Shown piece by piece: positions 1 through 5,032 of a DNA stretch of 5,032 bases. Both the position numbers and the translations under genes were made by a program. Each line of letters opens with the position of its first letter. The stretch's first letter is position 1. The notes below the pieces were generated by a model. It made no database searches and was not told the origin of the DNA. It was given only the letters and a program-made list of their open reading frames with translations. The stretch is from Chloroflexota bacterium (lineage in GTDB: Bacteria; Chloroflexota; Anaerolineae; UBA3071): the NCBI GenBank assembly GCA_014383605.1, contig JACNHM010000578.1, positions 1-5,032 on the forward strand, read 5' to 3'.

Positions 1-83
1 GGGCGCTGGGGACCTTCCCGGCCGCCGAGTTGCTGCCCCTGGCCTTGGGCCACGCTCAGAGGCTGATCCGTTACGGGGCGTGA
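1..83 (+). CDS. C-terminal end of an unidentified protein (partial)
   Basis: The frame with codons starting at position 3 is open from the window edge to a TGA at 81-83 and gives 26 residues ending in HAQRLIRYGA. Third codon positions are almost all G or C, as in the carboxylase gene downstream, while frame 1 stops at 64-66. This makes frame 3 the likely coding frame. The visible tail is Leu/Ala-rich and probably helical (AAELLPLALGHAQRLIRYG). That is too little to assign a family, and I do not recognise it. It is separated from the carboxylase gene by 153 bp of repeat-rich DNA, so a shared transcript is possible but not shown. Confidence 0.6.
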   Translation, partial: ALGTFPAAELLPLALGHAQRLIRYGA

Positions 84-85
84 GG

Positions 86-157
86 GTGGTGGGTTGGTGG
101 GTTGGTGGGTTGGTAGATTGGTAGATTGGTAGATTGGTGGGTTGGTAGATTGGTAGA
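86..157 (+). repeat. 8-bp tandem array, TTGGTRGR, about nine units
   Basis: Starting at 94 there are eight uninterrupted 8-bp units, each either TTGGTGGG or TTGGTAGA, in the order G, G, A, A, A, G, A, A (94-157). A ninth unit with one mismatch sits at 86-93. Only two positions of the unit vary, and they switch together, so two unit types are mixed. The array starts three bases after the upstream stop codon and lies in the leader of the carboxylase gene. It produces a low-complexity open frame on the minus strand that is not a gene. Confidence 0.95.
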
Positions 158-171
158 CGGGTGAGCCTTCG

Positions 172-215
172 CCCAATGTCCCAATGTACCAGTTTCCCAA
201 TCTACCAATCCACCC
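172..215 (-). repeat. Facing degenerate 8-bp array, complementary to the first
   Basis: Reading the + strand in 8-bp steps gives CCCAATGT, CCCAATGT, ACCAGTTT, CCCAATCT, ACCAATCC, then ACCC. This is the complementary sense of the array at 86-157. Positions 197-209 (CCAATCTACCAAT) are an exact 13-bp reverse complement of 117-129 and of 125-137. The transcript can therefore form a long imperfect hairpin in alternative registers, with the loop around 158-171. The pairing is seen directly; any function (transcript stability, attenuation or none) is inference. Confidence 0.85.
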
Positions 216-226
216 GCGTACACTAC

Positions 227-232
227 GGAGGT
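227..232 (+). promoter_or_regulatory. Shine-Dalgarno site of the carboxylase gene
   Basis: GGAGGT lies four bases before the ATG at 237. It sits just after the repeat arrays, so a hairpin formed by 117-209 would end about 18 bases upstream and leave the site free. Confidence 0.85.
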
Positions 233-236
233 TGAG

Positions 237-1787
237 ATGACCATTGATCCCAAGATCCAGGCACTGTACGACATGCGGGAGCAGGCTCAACTGGGCGGCG
301 GGCCGGCGCGCATTGATCGCCAGCACGCCCGCGGCAAGCTGACGGCCCGCGAGCGCATCGAGCGGCTGCTCGATCCCGGCTCCTTCCGCGAGCTGGACAT
401 GTTCGTCACCCACCGCACGGTGGGCTTCGGCATCGAGGAGCAGAAGTACCTCGCCGACAGCGTGGTCACCGGCTGGGGCGCGGTGGACGGGCGGCTGGTC
501 TACGTCTTCTCGCAGGATTTCACCGTCTTCGGCGGCAGCCTGGGCGAGGTGCACGCCGAGAAGGTGTGCAAGATCATGGACCTGGCCATGAAGAACGGCG
601 CACCAGTGATTGGCCTCAACGATTCGGGCGGGGCGCGCATCCAGGAGGGCGTGGTCTCGCTGGCTGCCTACGCCTACGTCTTCCTGCGCAACGTGCTGGC
701 CTCCGGCGTGGTGCCGCAGATCTCGGCCATCATGGGGCCCTGCGCTGGCGGCGCCGTCTACTCGCCGGCCATGACCGACTTCACGCTCATGGTCAAAGGC
801 ACCAGCTTCATGCACATCACCGGGCCGGAGGTGATCAAGGCCGTGACGCGGGAGGAGGTGACCTCGGAGGAGCTGGGCGGGGCCATGACCCACAACTCCA
901 AGAGCGGCGTGGCCCACTTCGCCGCCGAGGACGAGGAGGACTGCCTCGCCCTCACGCGGCGGCTGCTCAGCTATATGCCGCAGAACAACATGGAAGACCC
1001 GCCCTTCCTGCCCACCGCCGATCCCGCCGGGCGCATGGACGAGGCGCTGGACAGCATCGTGCCCGACAGTCCGATGAAACCCTACGACATGAAGGAGATC
1101 ATCCACCGCGTGGTGGACGACGGCCAGTTCCTGGAGGTGCACCAGCATTGGGCGCAGAATATCATCGTCGGCTTCGGCCGGCTGGGCGGCTTTTCGGCGG
1201 GCATCGTGGCCCAGCAGCCCATGGTGCTGGCCGGCGTGCTGGACAGCAATTCCTCCATCAAGGCGGCGCGCTTCGTGCGCTTCTGCGATTGTTTCAACAT
1301 CCCCATCGTCACCTTCGAGGACGTGCCCGGTTTCCTGCCCGGCGTGACCCAGGAGCACGGCGGCATCATCCGCAACGGGGCCAAGTTGCTCTACGCTTAC
1401 TGCGAGGCCACCGTGCCCAAGATCACCATCATCACCCGCAAGGCCTACGGCGGGGCCTACGACGTGATGAGCTCCAAGCACATCCGCGGCGACATCAGCT
1501 ACGCCTGGCCGGCGGCGGAGATCGCCGTCATGGGGCCGGACGGCGCGGTGAACATCATCTTCCGCAAGCAACTCGCCGAGGCGGAGGACCCCGAGGCGGA
1601 GCGGGAGCGGCTGGTGGCCGAATACCGCGCCCAGTTCGCCAACCCCTACGTGGCCGCGGCGCGGGGCTACATTGACGACGTCATCGAGCCACGGGAGACC
1701 CGCCCGCGGCTGATCGAGGCGCTGCAGATGCTGCGCAACAAGCGGGACGCCAACCCGCCGAAGAAGCACGGGAACATACCGTTGTAA
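237..1787 (+). CDS. pccB: Acyl-CoA carboxylase, carboxyltransferase beta subunit (PccB/MmdA type)
   Basis: This 516-aa protein has the usual full length of the biotin-dependent carboxyltransferase beta family. The family moves the carboxyl group from carboxybiotin to an acyl-CoA, most often propionyl-CoA to methylmalonyl-CoA, in the cytoplasm. Both crotonase-fold halves are visible. The N-terminal half has the family opening around residues 22-60, [14 protein letters not shown] (91-104), [11 protein letters not shown] (128-138) and the oxyanion-hole loop [12 protein letters not shown] (167-178). The C-terminal half has [21 protein letters not shown] (361-381), [11 protein letters not shown] (401-411) and the usual KKHGNIPL end. 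Asp409 in GGAYDVM appears to match the Asp that favours propionyl-CoA in actinobacterial PccB/AccD5 enzymes; this alignment is from memory. A decarboxylase alpha subunit (MmdA) is the main alternative, because the biotin carboxylase and biotin carrier genes that would settle it are not in the window. The start is fixed by GGAGGT four bases upstream. Confidence 0.95.
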   Translation: MTIDPKIQALYDMREQAQLGGGPARIDRQHARGKLTARERIERLLDPGSFRELDMFVTHRTVGFGIEEQKYLADSVVTGWGAVDGRLVYVFSQDFTVFGGSLGEVHAEKVCKIMDLAMKNGAPVIGLNDSGGARIQEGVVSLAAYAYVFLRNVLASGVVPQISAIMGPCAGGAVYSPAMTDFTLMVKGTSFMHITGPEVIKAVTREEVTSEELGGAMTHNSKSGVAHFAAEDEEDCLALTRRLLSYMPQNNMEDPPFLPTADPAGRMDEALDSIVPDSPMKPYDMKEIIHRVVDDGQFLEVHQHWAQNIIVGFGRLGGFSAGIVAQQPMVLAGVLDSNSSIKAARFVRFCDCFNIPIVTFEDVPGFLPGVTQEHGGIIRNGAKLLYAYCEATVPKITIITRKAYGGAYDVMSSKHIRGDISYAWPAAEIAVMGPDGAVNIIFRKQLAEAEDPEAERERLVAEYRAQFANPYVAAARGYIDDVIEPRETRPRLIEALQMLRNKRDANPPKKHGNIPL

Positions 1788-1789
1788 CG

Positions 1790-1824
1790 ACGAATGACGA
1801 AGGACGGATGACGAATGACCAAAG
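1790..1824 (+). repeat. 7-bp tandem array, ACGAATG-like, five units
   Basis: Beginning two bases after the carboxylase stop codon, the sequence reads ACGAATG, ACGAAGG, ACGGATG, ACGAATG, ACCAAAG. Units 1 and 4 are identical, and the others differ by one or two bases. It fills half of the 68-bp gap before the antitoxin gene. It shows no inverted symmetry, so it does not look like a terminator. Confidence 0.85.
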
Positions 1825-1841
1825 GTTCAGGGAGGGAATGT

Positions 1842-1848
1842 AGGAGAT
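1842..1848 (+). promoter_or_regulatory. Shine-Dalgarno site of the putative antitoxin gene
   Basis: AGGAGAT lies seven bases before the ATG at 1856. It supports that start over any downstream ATG. Confidence 0.75.
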
Positions 1849-1855
1849 AATTTCA

Positions 1856-2185
1856 ATGGCCAAGATCACGATCACTAAAGATAATGTGCCGACGTCCGAG
1901 GAGTTTCGGCGAATGTTGGCTGAGGCGATGGCTGAGAGCAATCCGGTGAACGATTTGCTGGAGGTTGCAGAAGAGTTATATGAATACGAACAGCGGTATG
2001 GCGTGACCTCTGCCGAGTTCTATGAGCGTTTTCAGCGTGGTGAACTGGACGATGAGTTGCAGCATTGCATCCGTTGGGCAAGTGCCTATGACGTATTTGT
2101 CAAACTGAAAACACGCGTGGAAACGGCTTTGATGCGAGAGGCCGTGTGGCGTTTGGAACCGACAGAGGAATTGGTGCCAGCCTGA
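1856..2185 (+). CDS. Putative antitoxin of a TumE-type toxin-antitoxin pair
   Basis: This 109-aa, mostly helical, charged protein has an N-terminal beta-like segment (MAKITITKDN) followed by helices. Its most distinctive stretch is residues 44-60, YEQRYGVTSAEFYERFQ, followed by RGELDDELQHCIRWASAYDV. I recall similar small proteins encoded directly upstream of TumE/DUF6516-type toxins, with the pattern 'YE..YG..S.EFY..F..GEL...'. The antitoxin role is inferred mainly from position: its TGA overlaps the ATG of the next gene (TGATG at 2183-2187). No helix-turn-helix or ribbon-helix-helix domain is evident, so self-repression by direct DNA binding cannot be claimed. Sampled GC is clearly lower than in the carboxylase gene, suggesting separate ancestry of this pair. 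Confidence 0.8.
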   Translation: MAKITITKDNVPTSEEFRRMLAEAMAESNPVNDLLEVAEELYEYEQRYGVTSAEFYERFQRGELDDELQHCIRWASAYDVFVKLKTRVETALMREAVWRLEPTEELVPA

Positions 2186-2568
2186 TGCTTTTCCGCTACT
2201 TGTCTCGGCTCTACGATACCATCCACTCGCGAGGTGACATCGAGGTCGAGGACTTTGATGCGCCACAGCCCTCCAGATCGTTGGGGCGTATCGCGGGCCA
2301 GTTGCGTTTCTATGACGGATCCCTTCTTGACTTTGTGGAAGAGATAGAGTTGAGAAGGGAACGAGAAGTGGTCAAGATCTACTACAAATACCATTACCAA
2401 CGTGCTGATGGAAGTCGTGTCTTCCGCTACGACAACGCCCCCCATCATCCTGAGTTGCTCAACTTCCCTTGCCACGTTCACATCGCGGATCAGGTGCAAC
2501 CGGCCGATCCGCCGGATTTGCATGATGTTCTGCGGAAGATTGACGGCTATCTGCACGGTTCGGCGTGA
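2185..2568 (+). CDS. TumE family (DUF6516-type) toxin-like protein
   Basis: This 127-aa protein matches the TumE family pattern as I know it. It has a core GRIAGQLRFYDGSLLDFVEE (34-53), then KIYYKYHYQ (64-72), the hallmark FRYDNAPHHPEL (80-91) and a terminal His-containing motif FPCHVH (94-99). The family is annotated as the toxin of type II toxin-antitoxin modules, and its biochemical target is not something the sequence shows. Relatives usually carry an extra His where Cys96 sits here; that point is from memory. An upstream in-frame GTG at 2146 would add 13 residues, but the ATG at 2185 overlaps the stop of the preceding gene by one base and has no strong Shine-Dalgarno of its own (only AGAGGA, 15 bases away). 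Coupled translation from 2185 is therefore preferred. The gene is AT-rich compared with its surroundings (24 G+C of 60 at 2341-2400). Confidence 0.85.
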   Translation: MLFRYLSRLYDTIHSRGDIEVEDFDAPQPSRSLGRIAGQLRFYDGSLLDFVEEIELRREREVVKIYYKYHYQRADGSRVFRYDNAPHHPELLNFPCHVHIADQVQPADPPDLHDVLRKIDGYLHGSA

Positions 2569-2607
2569 GCTTGTATCTTGACGCCGCCCTGGAGAAAGGG
2601 CAAGACC

Positions 2608-2613
2608 GGAGGT
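2608..2613 (+). promoter_or_regulatory. Shine-Dalgarno site deciding the start of the NTPase gene
   Basis: GGAGGT is four bases before the ATG at 2618 and overlaps the alternative GTG at 2612. It can only serve the ATG, so the longer GTG-started product with two extra residues is unlikely. Confidence 0.8.
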
Positions 2614-2617
2614 GAGC

Positions 2618-3529
2618 ATGGGCTACCTGCAGGACTTTGTGGGTCGGGAAGAGGAGTTGGATATCTTCTGCCAGATGCTGCGCGGCGAGCGGCGGGAGCG
2701 GGTGCTGGACATCTGCGCCGGCGGCGGCACGGGCAAGAGCTACCTGCTGTGGCGGATACGCCAGGAGTGCGGGGAACGGAGTGTGCCCTGCGGCCTAGCC
2801 GGGTTCGCCGCCACCTGGCAGCCCGACCCGCTCAAGCTGATGTGCGAGCTGGCCGAGCGAGTAGGTCAGAGGCACTTTCCCAACTTCCGCGAGCAGGTGG
2901 GACGCAGCCTCGCCTCGCTGCCTAGCAAAGGGGACGTGGCCTCGCTGCGGAAGCAGTTGGAAATACACCGCCGGAACCTGGTTGACCTTGAGATGCAGCG
3001 TGCCCAATATGGTATCGACGTGCCGGTACGCGTCTCCCGGGCGATCGAACACGAGGAGGCCGAGATTGCCCGATTGAGGGAGGCGGAGAAGCAACTGGCA
3101 GAGGACCAGGAACAACAATTGCGAGCGCTCTCACTCGCATTCTGCGACGAACTGTCAGCTCTGACCGCCGAACGGCCGGCGGTGCTGTTACTGGATGGCT
3201 ATGAGCACACCCCCAGTGAGGCGGCCAACTGGATCCAGGATTGGCTGCTGCAAAAGAGCATTCGCGAGCAAGAGACGCGGCTCATCGCTGTGCTGGCCGG
3301 GCAGCCAGCCGGGGTACGACCTTGCTTCGAGCCCTGGGGCAACTGGTGGCGGGTGGTGGTGCAGCGCCAGCGGTTGAGCGCGCTGCGATACGAGCATGTG
3401 CGGGAGTACTACTGCGACAAATGCGGACTGACGCTGGAGGAGGCACACTTACGCGCCTATCACATCGTGGTACAGGACGATCCGTACATGATGGCCCAAA
3501 TCGCTGCCAATCTGGGAGGATGCCGATGA
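2618..3529 (+). CDS. STAND-like P-loop NTPase with inserted helical hairpin
   Basis: This 303-aa protein opens with YLQDFVGREEELDIF (3-17), the entry motif common to STAND/AAA signalling ATPases. It then has Walker A AGGGTGKS (34-41, with Ala at the usual first Gly), Walker B VLLLDGYE (189-196) and a sensor-like strand RLIAVLAGQPAG (221-232), where Gln stands at a place many STAND proteins use Arg. Next comes a helical lid-like region LSALRYEHVREYY (253-265). Residues about 108-165 form a charged two-helix module placed between Walker A and Walker B. It has no transmembrane segment or signal peptide and is presumably cytosolic. The protein stops where a winged-helix and repeat domain would be expected; these occur in the next gene, which overlaps by ATGA (3526-3529). 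The role is inferred to be a nucleotide-controlled switch working with that partner. Other P-loop ATPases are possible, but the order of motifs favours STAND. Confidence 0.88.
   Translation: MGYLQDFVGREEELDIFCQMLRGERRERVLDICAGGGTGKSYLLWRIRQECGERSVPCGLAGFAATWQPDPLKLMCELAERVGQRHFPNFREQVGRSLASLPSKGDVASLRKQLEIHRRNLVDLEMQRAQYGIDVPVRVSRAIEHEEAEIARLREAEKQLAEDQEQQLRALSLAFCDELSALTAERPAVLLLDGYEHTPSEAANWIQDWLLQKSIREQETRLIAVLAGQPAGVRPCFEPWGNWWRVVVQRQRLSALRYEHVREYYCDKCGLTLEEAHLRAYHIVVQDDPYMMAQIAANLGGCR
2945..3097 (+). other. Helical hairpin module inside the NTPase (residues 110-160)
   Basis: Two long charged helices, LRKQLEIHRRNLVDLEMQ (110-127) and RAIEHEEAEIARLREAE (141-157), flank a short link AQYGIDVPVRVS. 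The pattern 'L...L..H..NL..LE.Q.A.YG.DVP......IE.E.A.I..L' is one I recognise from Chloroflexota and cyanobacterial multidomain proteins. There it usually sits beside NTPase, TIR, caspase-like or repeat domains. In this protein it sits within the NTPase fold rather than at an end. Its function is unknown; a protein-protein adaptor is a reasonable inference. Confidence 0.6.
3514..3520 (+). promoter_or_regulatory. Internal Shine-Dalgarno for the second STAND gene
   Basis: GGGAGGA lies within the last codons of the NTPase gene, five bases before the ATG at 3526. It overlaps another in-frame ATG at 3520, which is thereby excluded as the start. Together with the ATGA overlap it argues for real re-initiation rather than a sequencing frameshift. 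Confidence 0.75.
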
Positions 3530-4824
3530 ACGAAGAAGAGATGTTGCGCTTGGTGCAAAGCGATTTGTCTTTCGAACAATTGCGGGCCGAGGTGACCGAG
3601 CGGCTAGTGCAGCGGGTCGAGGAGGAGGAACCGCAATGGGGAGCCTTGCTGCGGGCGGCGGCCATCCCCCGCCGCCTGGATACCGCCGTAGTGGGCGTGC
3701 TGCGCGGCGCGCCCGATGACGACGCGGGCAACCAGGCCGCCCTGCAGCGCTTGACCGCCCTCTCCTTTGTCCTCCCCGACCCGGAGGGGGAGAGCTACAC
3801 TCTGCACGAGGAGACCCGCTCCGCACTGCTCGAAGATTGGCAAATCCCTGAGCGGAGGCCACAATACGTGGCCCTGAGCCAGGCGCTGTGGACACACTTC
3901 CAGGGGCGGGATCCATTGGAGGCTCTCTACCACCGATTCGTCGTGGATCCTGAGGCTGCCTTTGATGAATTCGAGCAGCGTATCCAGAACGCCAGTGGGC
4001 TCTACCATCAGACGGCGTGTGGGGCACTGATAATAACAGCCGAAGAGCAGTCCCGCGAGTTAGACACTTGGCAGCGACTTTGGGTGCTCTGCTATCGGGC
4101 TCCACTAGCGCGAGTGGGAGGGATGATGACCTTACCGCCAATTGTCTTGCCCTCAGAATTGCTCCATGTGGGAAGCCTTACCTCCAGTGCTGAGATTCTT
4201 CTAGACGCATACTCGCACATCAATGCAGAAAGCACGTTGGAACAGTTCGAGCGCTTTGCGCACGCAGCCGATGAGTTACGCGAGAAGGGGGGCGATTGGA
4301 TCGGTTGTGCTATCGCGTTGCTTCATCTGGGGGATCGTTGCTTAGAGGTGGGAAGGCTAGAATCTGCACGGAAGTACTATGAGCAATCTAGACGTGTTAT
4401 CAGACCACTCGTCGTGCCCGAACAACGCCACAACGAGGCCGTCGCCATCTATGCCCTGGGCCTCGCAGACCTTTTCTTGGGCGACGAGAAGAAAGCACTA
4501 GATGAGCATGAACGAGCGACGGAGTTGTTTGCGCGAGCGCAAACCCACTGGCAAGTCATCGGAAACAAGAGACTGTACCAACTATGCGAGCGGGCTTTGG
4601 AGTTGATCGAGGGATTGAGGAGATTCGTTGCGGAGGCTCTGTCTCGAGGAGGAAAAACAATGTTGGAGGTAGTGGAGGGAGAAGAAGAGTTGTTCGGCAG
4701 GTTCATACGTGATCATGATGGAAGAATCTGGTTTCTTCCCGTGCTAATGCATTCTTCGCCGAGGATAATCGGAGAAGAAAGGACAAACATGGGATGCAGT
4801 GAGAGCACGAACGCAGTTGGATAA
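3526..4824 (+). CDS. Winged-helix and TPR-like partner of the STAND NTPase
   Basis: This 432-aa soluble protein continues the usual STAND domain order. Residues about 15-105 (SFEQLRAEVTERLVQRV, then LLRAAAIPRRLD, ALQRLTALSFVLPDP and YTLHEETRSALL) look like the winged-helix region that follows the NTPase in STAND proteins. Residues about 107-250 are helical without a clear motif. Two TPR-like helical pairs follow at about 258-291 (ALLHLGDRCLEVGRLESARKYYE) and 304-338 (AIYALGLADLFLGDEKKALD). The last 55 residues or so do not fit a TPR and include an unassigned segment, DGRIWFLPVL (398-407). The start at 3526 is supported by GGGAGGA and by the four-base overlap with the NTPase gene. GC falls along the gene, from 46 of 60 at 3661-3720 to 28 of 60 at 4741-4800. 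It probably acts as the sensing or autoinhibitory half of a two-polypeptide switch; this is inference. Confidence 0.86.
   Translation: MNEEEMLRLVQSDLSFEQLRAEVTERLVQRVEEEEPQWGALLRAAAIPRRLDTAVVGVLRGAPDDDAGNQAALQRLTALSFVLPDPEGESYTLHEETRSALLEDWQIPERRPQYVALSQALWTHFQGRDPLEALYHRFVVDPEAAFDEFEQRIQNASGLYHQTACGALIITAEEQSRELDTWQRLWVLCYRAPLARVGGMMTLPPIVLPSELLHVGSLTSSAEILLDAYSHINAESTLEQFERFAHAADELREKGGDWIGCAIALLHLGDRCLEVGRLESARKYYEQSRRVIRPLVVPEQRHNEAVAIYALGLADLFLGDEKKALDEHERATELFARAQTHWQVIGNKRLYQLCERALELIEGLRRFVAEALSRGGKTMLEVVEGEEELFGRFIRDHDGRIWFLPVLMHSSPRIIGEERTNMGCSESTNAVG
4646..4653 (+). promoter_or_regulatory. Strong Shine-Dalgarno before an internal in-frame ATG
   Basis: GAGGAGGA lies six bases before the ATG at 4660, which encodes Met379 of the winged-helix/TPR protein. 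Initiation here would give a separate 54-aa product equal to the non-TPR C-terminal tail. Whether it is used cannot be told from sequence. Confidence 0.45.
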
Positions 4825-4835
4825 GATGATTTCAT

Positions 4836-4843
4836 GGAGGAGG
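4836..4843 (+). promoter_or_regulatory. Strong Shine-Dalgarno of the 25-codon small ORF
   Basis: GGAGGAGG is five bases before the ATG at 4849. It is the longest Shine-Dalgarno-like match in the window and lies outside any assigned gene, which is the main reason to believe the small ORF. Confidence 0.65.
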
Positions 4844-4848
4844 CAACG

Positions 4849-4926
4849 ATGCCTGAGAAAACCATATCCATTGCCAAGGCAGCAGAGATGGCCCAGCAGG
4901 CGGCAGAGGCCTGGGAGAAGGTGTGA
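4849..4926 (+). CDS. Possible 25-aa microprotein, Ala-rich amphipathic helix
   Basis: ATG at 4849 to TGA at 4924-4926 encodes 25 residues, beginning MPEKTISIAKAAEM and ending AEAWEKV. After a short start it is a continuous Ala/Gln/Glu/Lys helix with hydrophobic residues spaced as in an amphipathic helix, and it has no Cys or signal peptide. It lies 24 bases after the winged-helix/TPR gene, so it may be the third cistron of the same transcript. The reason to call it is the ideal Shine-Dalgarno; a leader peptide or a chance ORF remain possible. I recognise no family. Confidence 0.5.
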   Translation: MPEKTISIAKAAEMAQQAAEAWEKV

Positions 4927-4965
4927 GCCTGATCTGGTGGAGGTTGCAGCAACAGATAACATGAT

Positions 4966-4972
4966 AGGAGGT
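4966..4972 (+). promoter_or_regulatory. Shine-Dalgarno of the gene running off the window
   Basis: AGGAGGT lies five bases before the ATG at 4978 and supports a new gene start there rather than at the in-frame ATG at 4987. Confidence 0.75.
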
Positions 4973-4977
4973 ACTCG

Positions 4978-5032
4978 ATGAGCAGCATGGTCAATACATT
5001 GACACTCCAGAAGGAAGCCATTCCGTTAGTCC
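4978..5032 (+). CDS. Start of a gene, possibly a DUF433-type antitoxin (partial)
   Basis: The frame from ATG 4978 is open to the window edge and gives 18 residues, MSSMVNTLTLQKEAIPLV. It has a consensus Shine-Dalgarno at the right distance and begins 51 bases after the small ORF. The ending 'L.L...AIPL' resembles the N-terminus of DUF433 proteins, small antitoxins often paired with PIN-like toxins and common in Chloroflexota and cyanobacteria. Eighteen residues cannot establish this. That a gene starts here is fairly sure; the family is a guess. Confidence 0.6.
   Translation, partial: MSSMVNTLTLQKEAIPLV

Noticed and set aside
84..215. CRISPR array
   Set aside because: The units are contiguous 8-mers without spacers of 30-40 bases.
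71..274. Minus-strand open frame with Pro/Thr/His repeats (STNLPTHQSTNLPIY)
   Set aside because: It is the translation of the 8-bp tandem array; the apparent protein repeat comes from the DNA repeat.
566..1675. Long open frame (369 codons) in another + frame inside the carboxylase gene
   Set aside because: It is Arg/Gly/His-rich low-complexity translation typical of a shifted frame in high-GC DNA, and it lies wholly inside a gene with full family motifs.
2586..2601. Small hairpin GCCCT / AGGGC between toxin and NTPase genes as a terminator
   Set aside because: The stem is five base pairs with a six-base loop, and there is no T-run after it.
3413..3463. Cys-Cys-His-His pattern CDKCGLTLEEAHLRAYH in the NTPase, resembling a zinc finger
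   Set aside because: In STAND proteins this place is normally helical lid sequence, and the spacing C-x2-C-x7-H-x4-H lacks the hydrophobic core residues of a classical finger. It is probably coincidence.
3241..3525. Upstream in-frame extension of the winged-helix/TPR gene to position 3241
   Set aside because: It would overlap the NTPase gene by nearly 300 bases, reads as Arg/Ala-rich shadow sequence, and ignores the well-placed GGGAGGA and ATG at 3526.
4943..4953. Palindrome GTTGC-A-GCAAC before the last gene as operator or terminator
   Set aside because: It has a one-base centre and five-base arms without a T-run; it is too short to support a call.
4799..4981. Arg-rich 60-codon + frame overlapping the small ORF
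   Set aside because: It starts at a GTG inside the preceding gene without a ribosome binding site and looks like a shadow frame; the small ORF at 4849 has far better initiation signals.

Overview
The window looks like a piece of a high-GC, Chloroflexota-like genome (Anaerolineae or relatives). This placement is inference. It rests on the style of the proteins, the short-period intergenic arrays and the mix of a housekeeping carboxylase with conflict-type modules. No rRNA or marker gene is present to prove it. All supported genes are on the + strand.

Positions 1-83 hold the last 26 codons of an unidentified gene. Positions 84-236 are intergenic and contain two facing 8-bp-period arrays, a TTGGTRGR array and a degenerate array in the complementary sense, which can pair into a long imperfect hairpin. 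Positions 237-1787 encode a full-length acyl-CoA carboxylase carboxyltransferase beta subunit (PccB/MmdA type, 516 aa). A short 7-bp-period array (1790-1824) follows its stop codon directly.

Positions 1856-2568 are a two-gene toxin-antitoxin-like module with markedly lower GC: a 109-aa putative antitoxin and a 127-aa TumE-family (DUF6516-type) toxin, coupled by a TGATG overlap.

Positions 2618-4824 encode what looks like one STAND signalling protein split over two genes. The first (303 aa) carries the P-loop NTPase, with a helical hairpin module inserted between Walker A and Walker B. The second (432 aa) carries a winged-helix-like region and TPR-like helical repeats. They overlap by ATGA and are probably translationally coupled. 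No recognisable effector domain (TIR, nuclease, protease, transmembrane) is present in either.

Positions 4836-5032 hold a 25-codon small ORF with a very strong Shine-Dalgarno sequence, then the start of another gene with an equally strong one. Its N-terminus resembles DUF433-type antitoxins (tentative). From 1790 on, the segment reads as an accessory defence/toxin-antitoxin cluster placed behind a metabolic gene. The most unusual element is the split STAND pair followed by a run of small, strongly initiated reading frames. No stretch over 300 bases lacks a gene.
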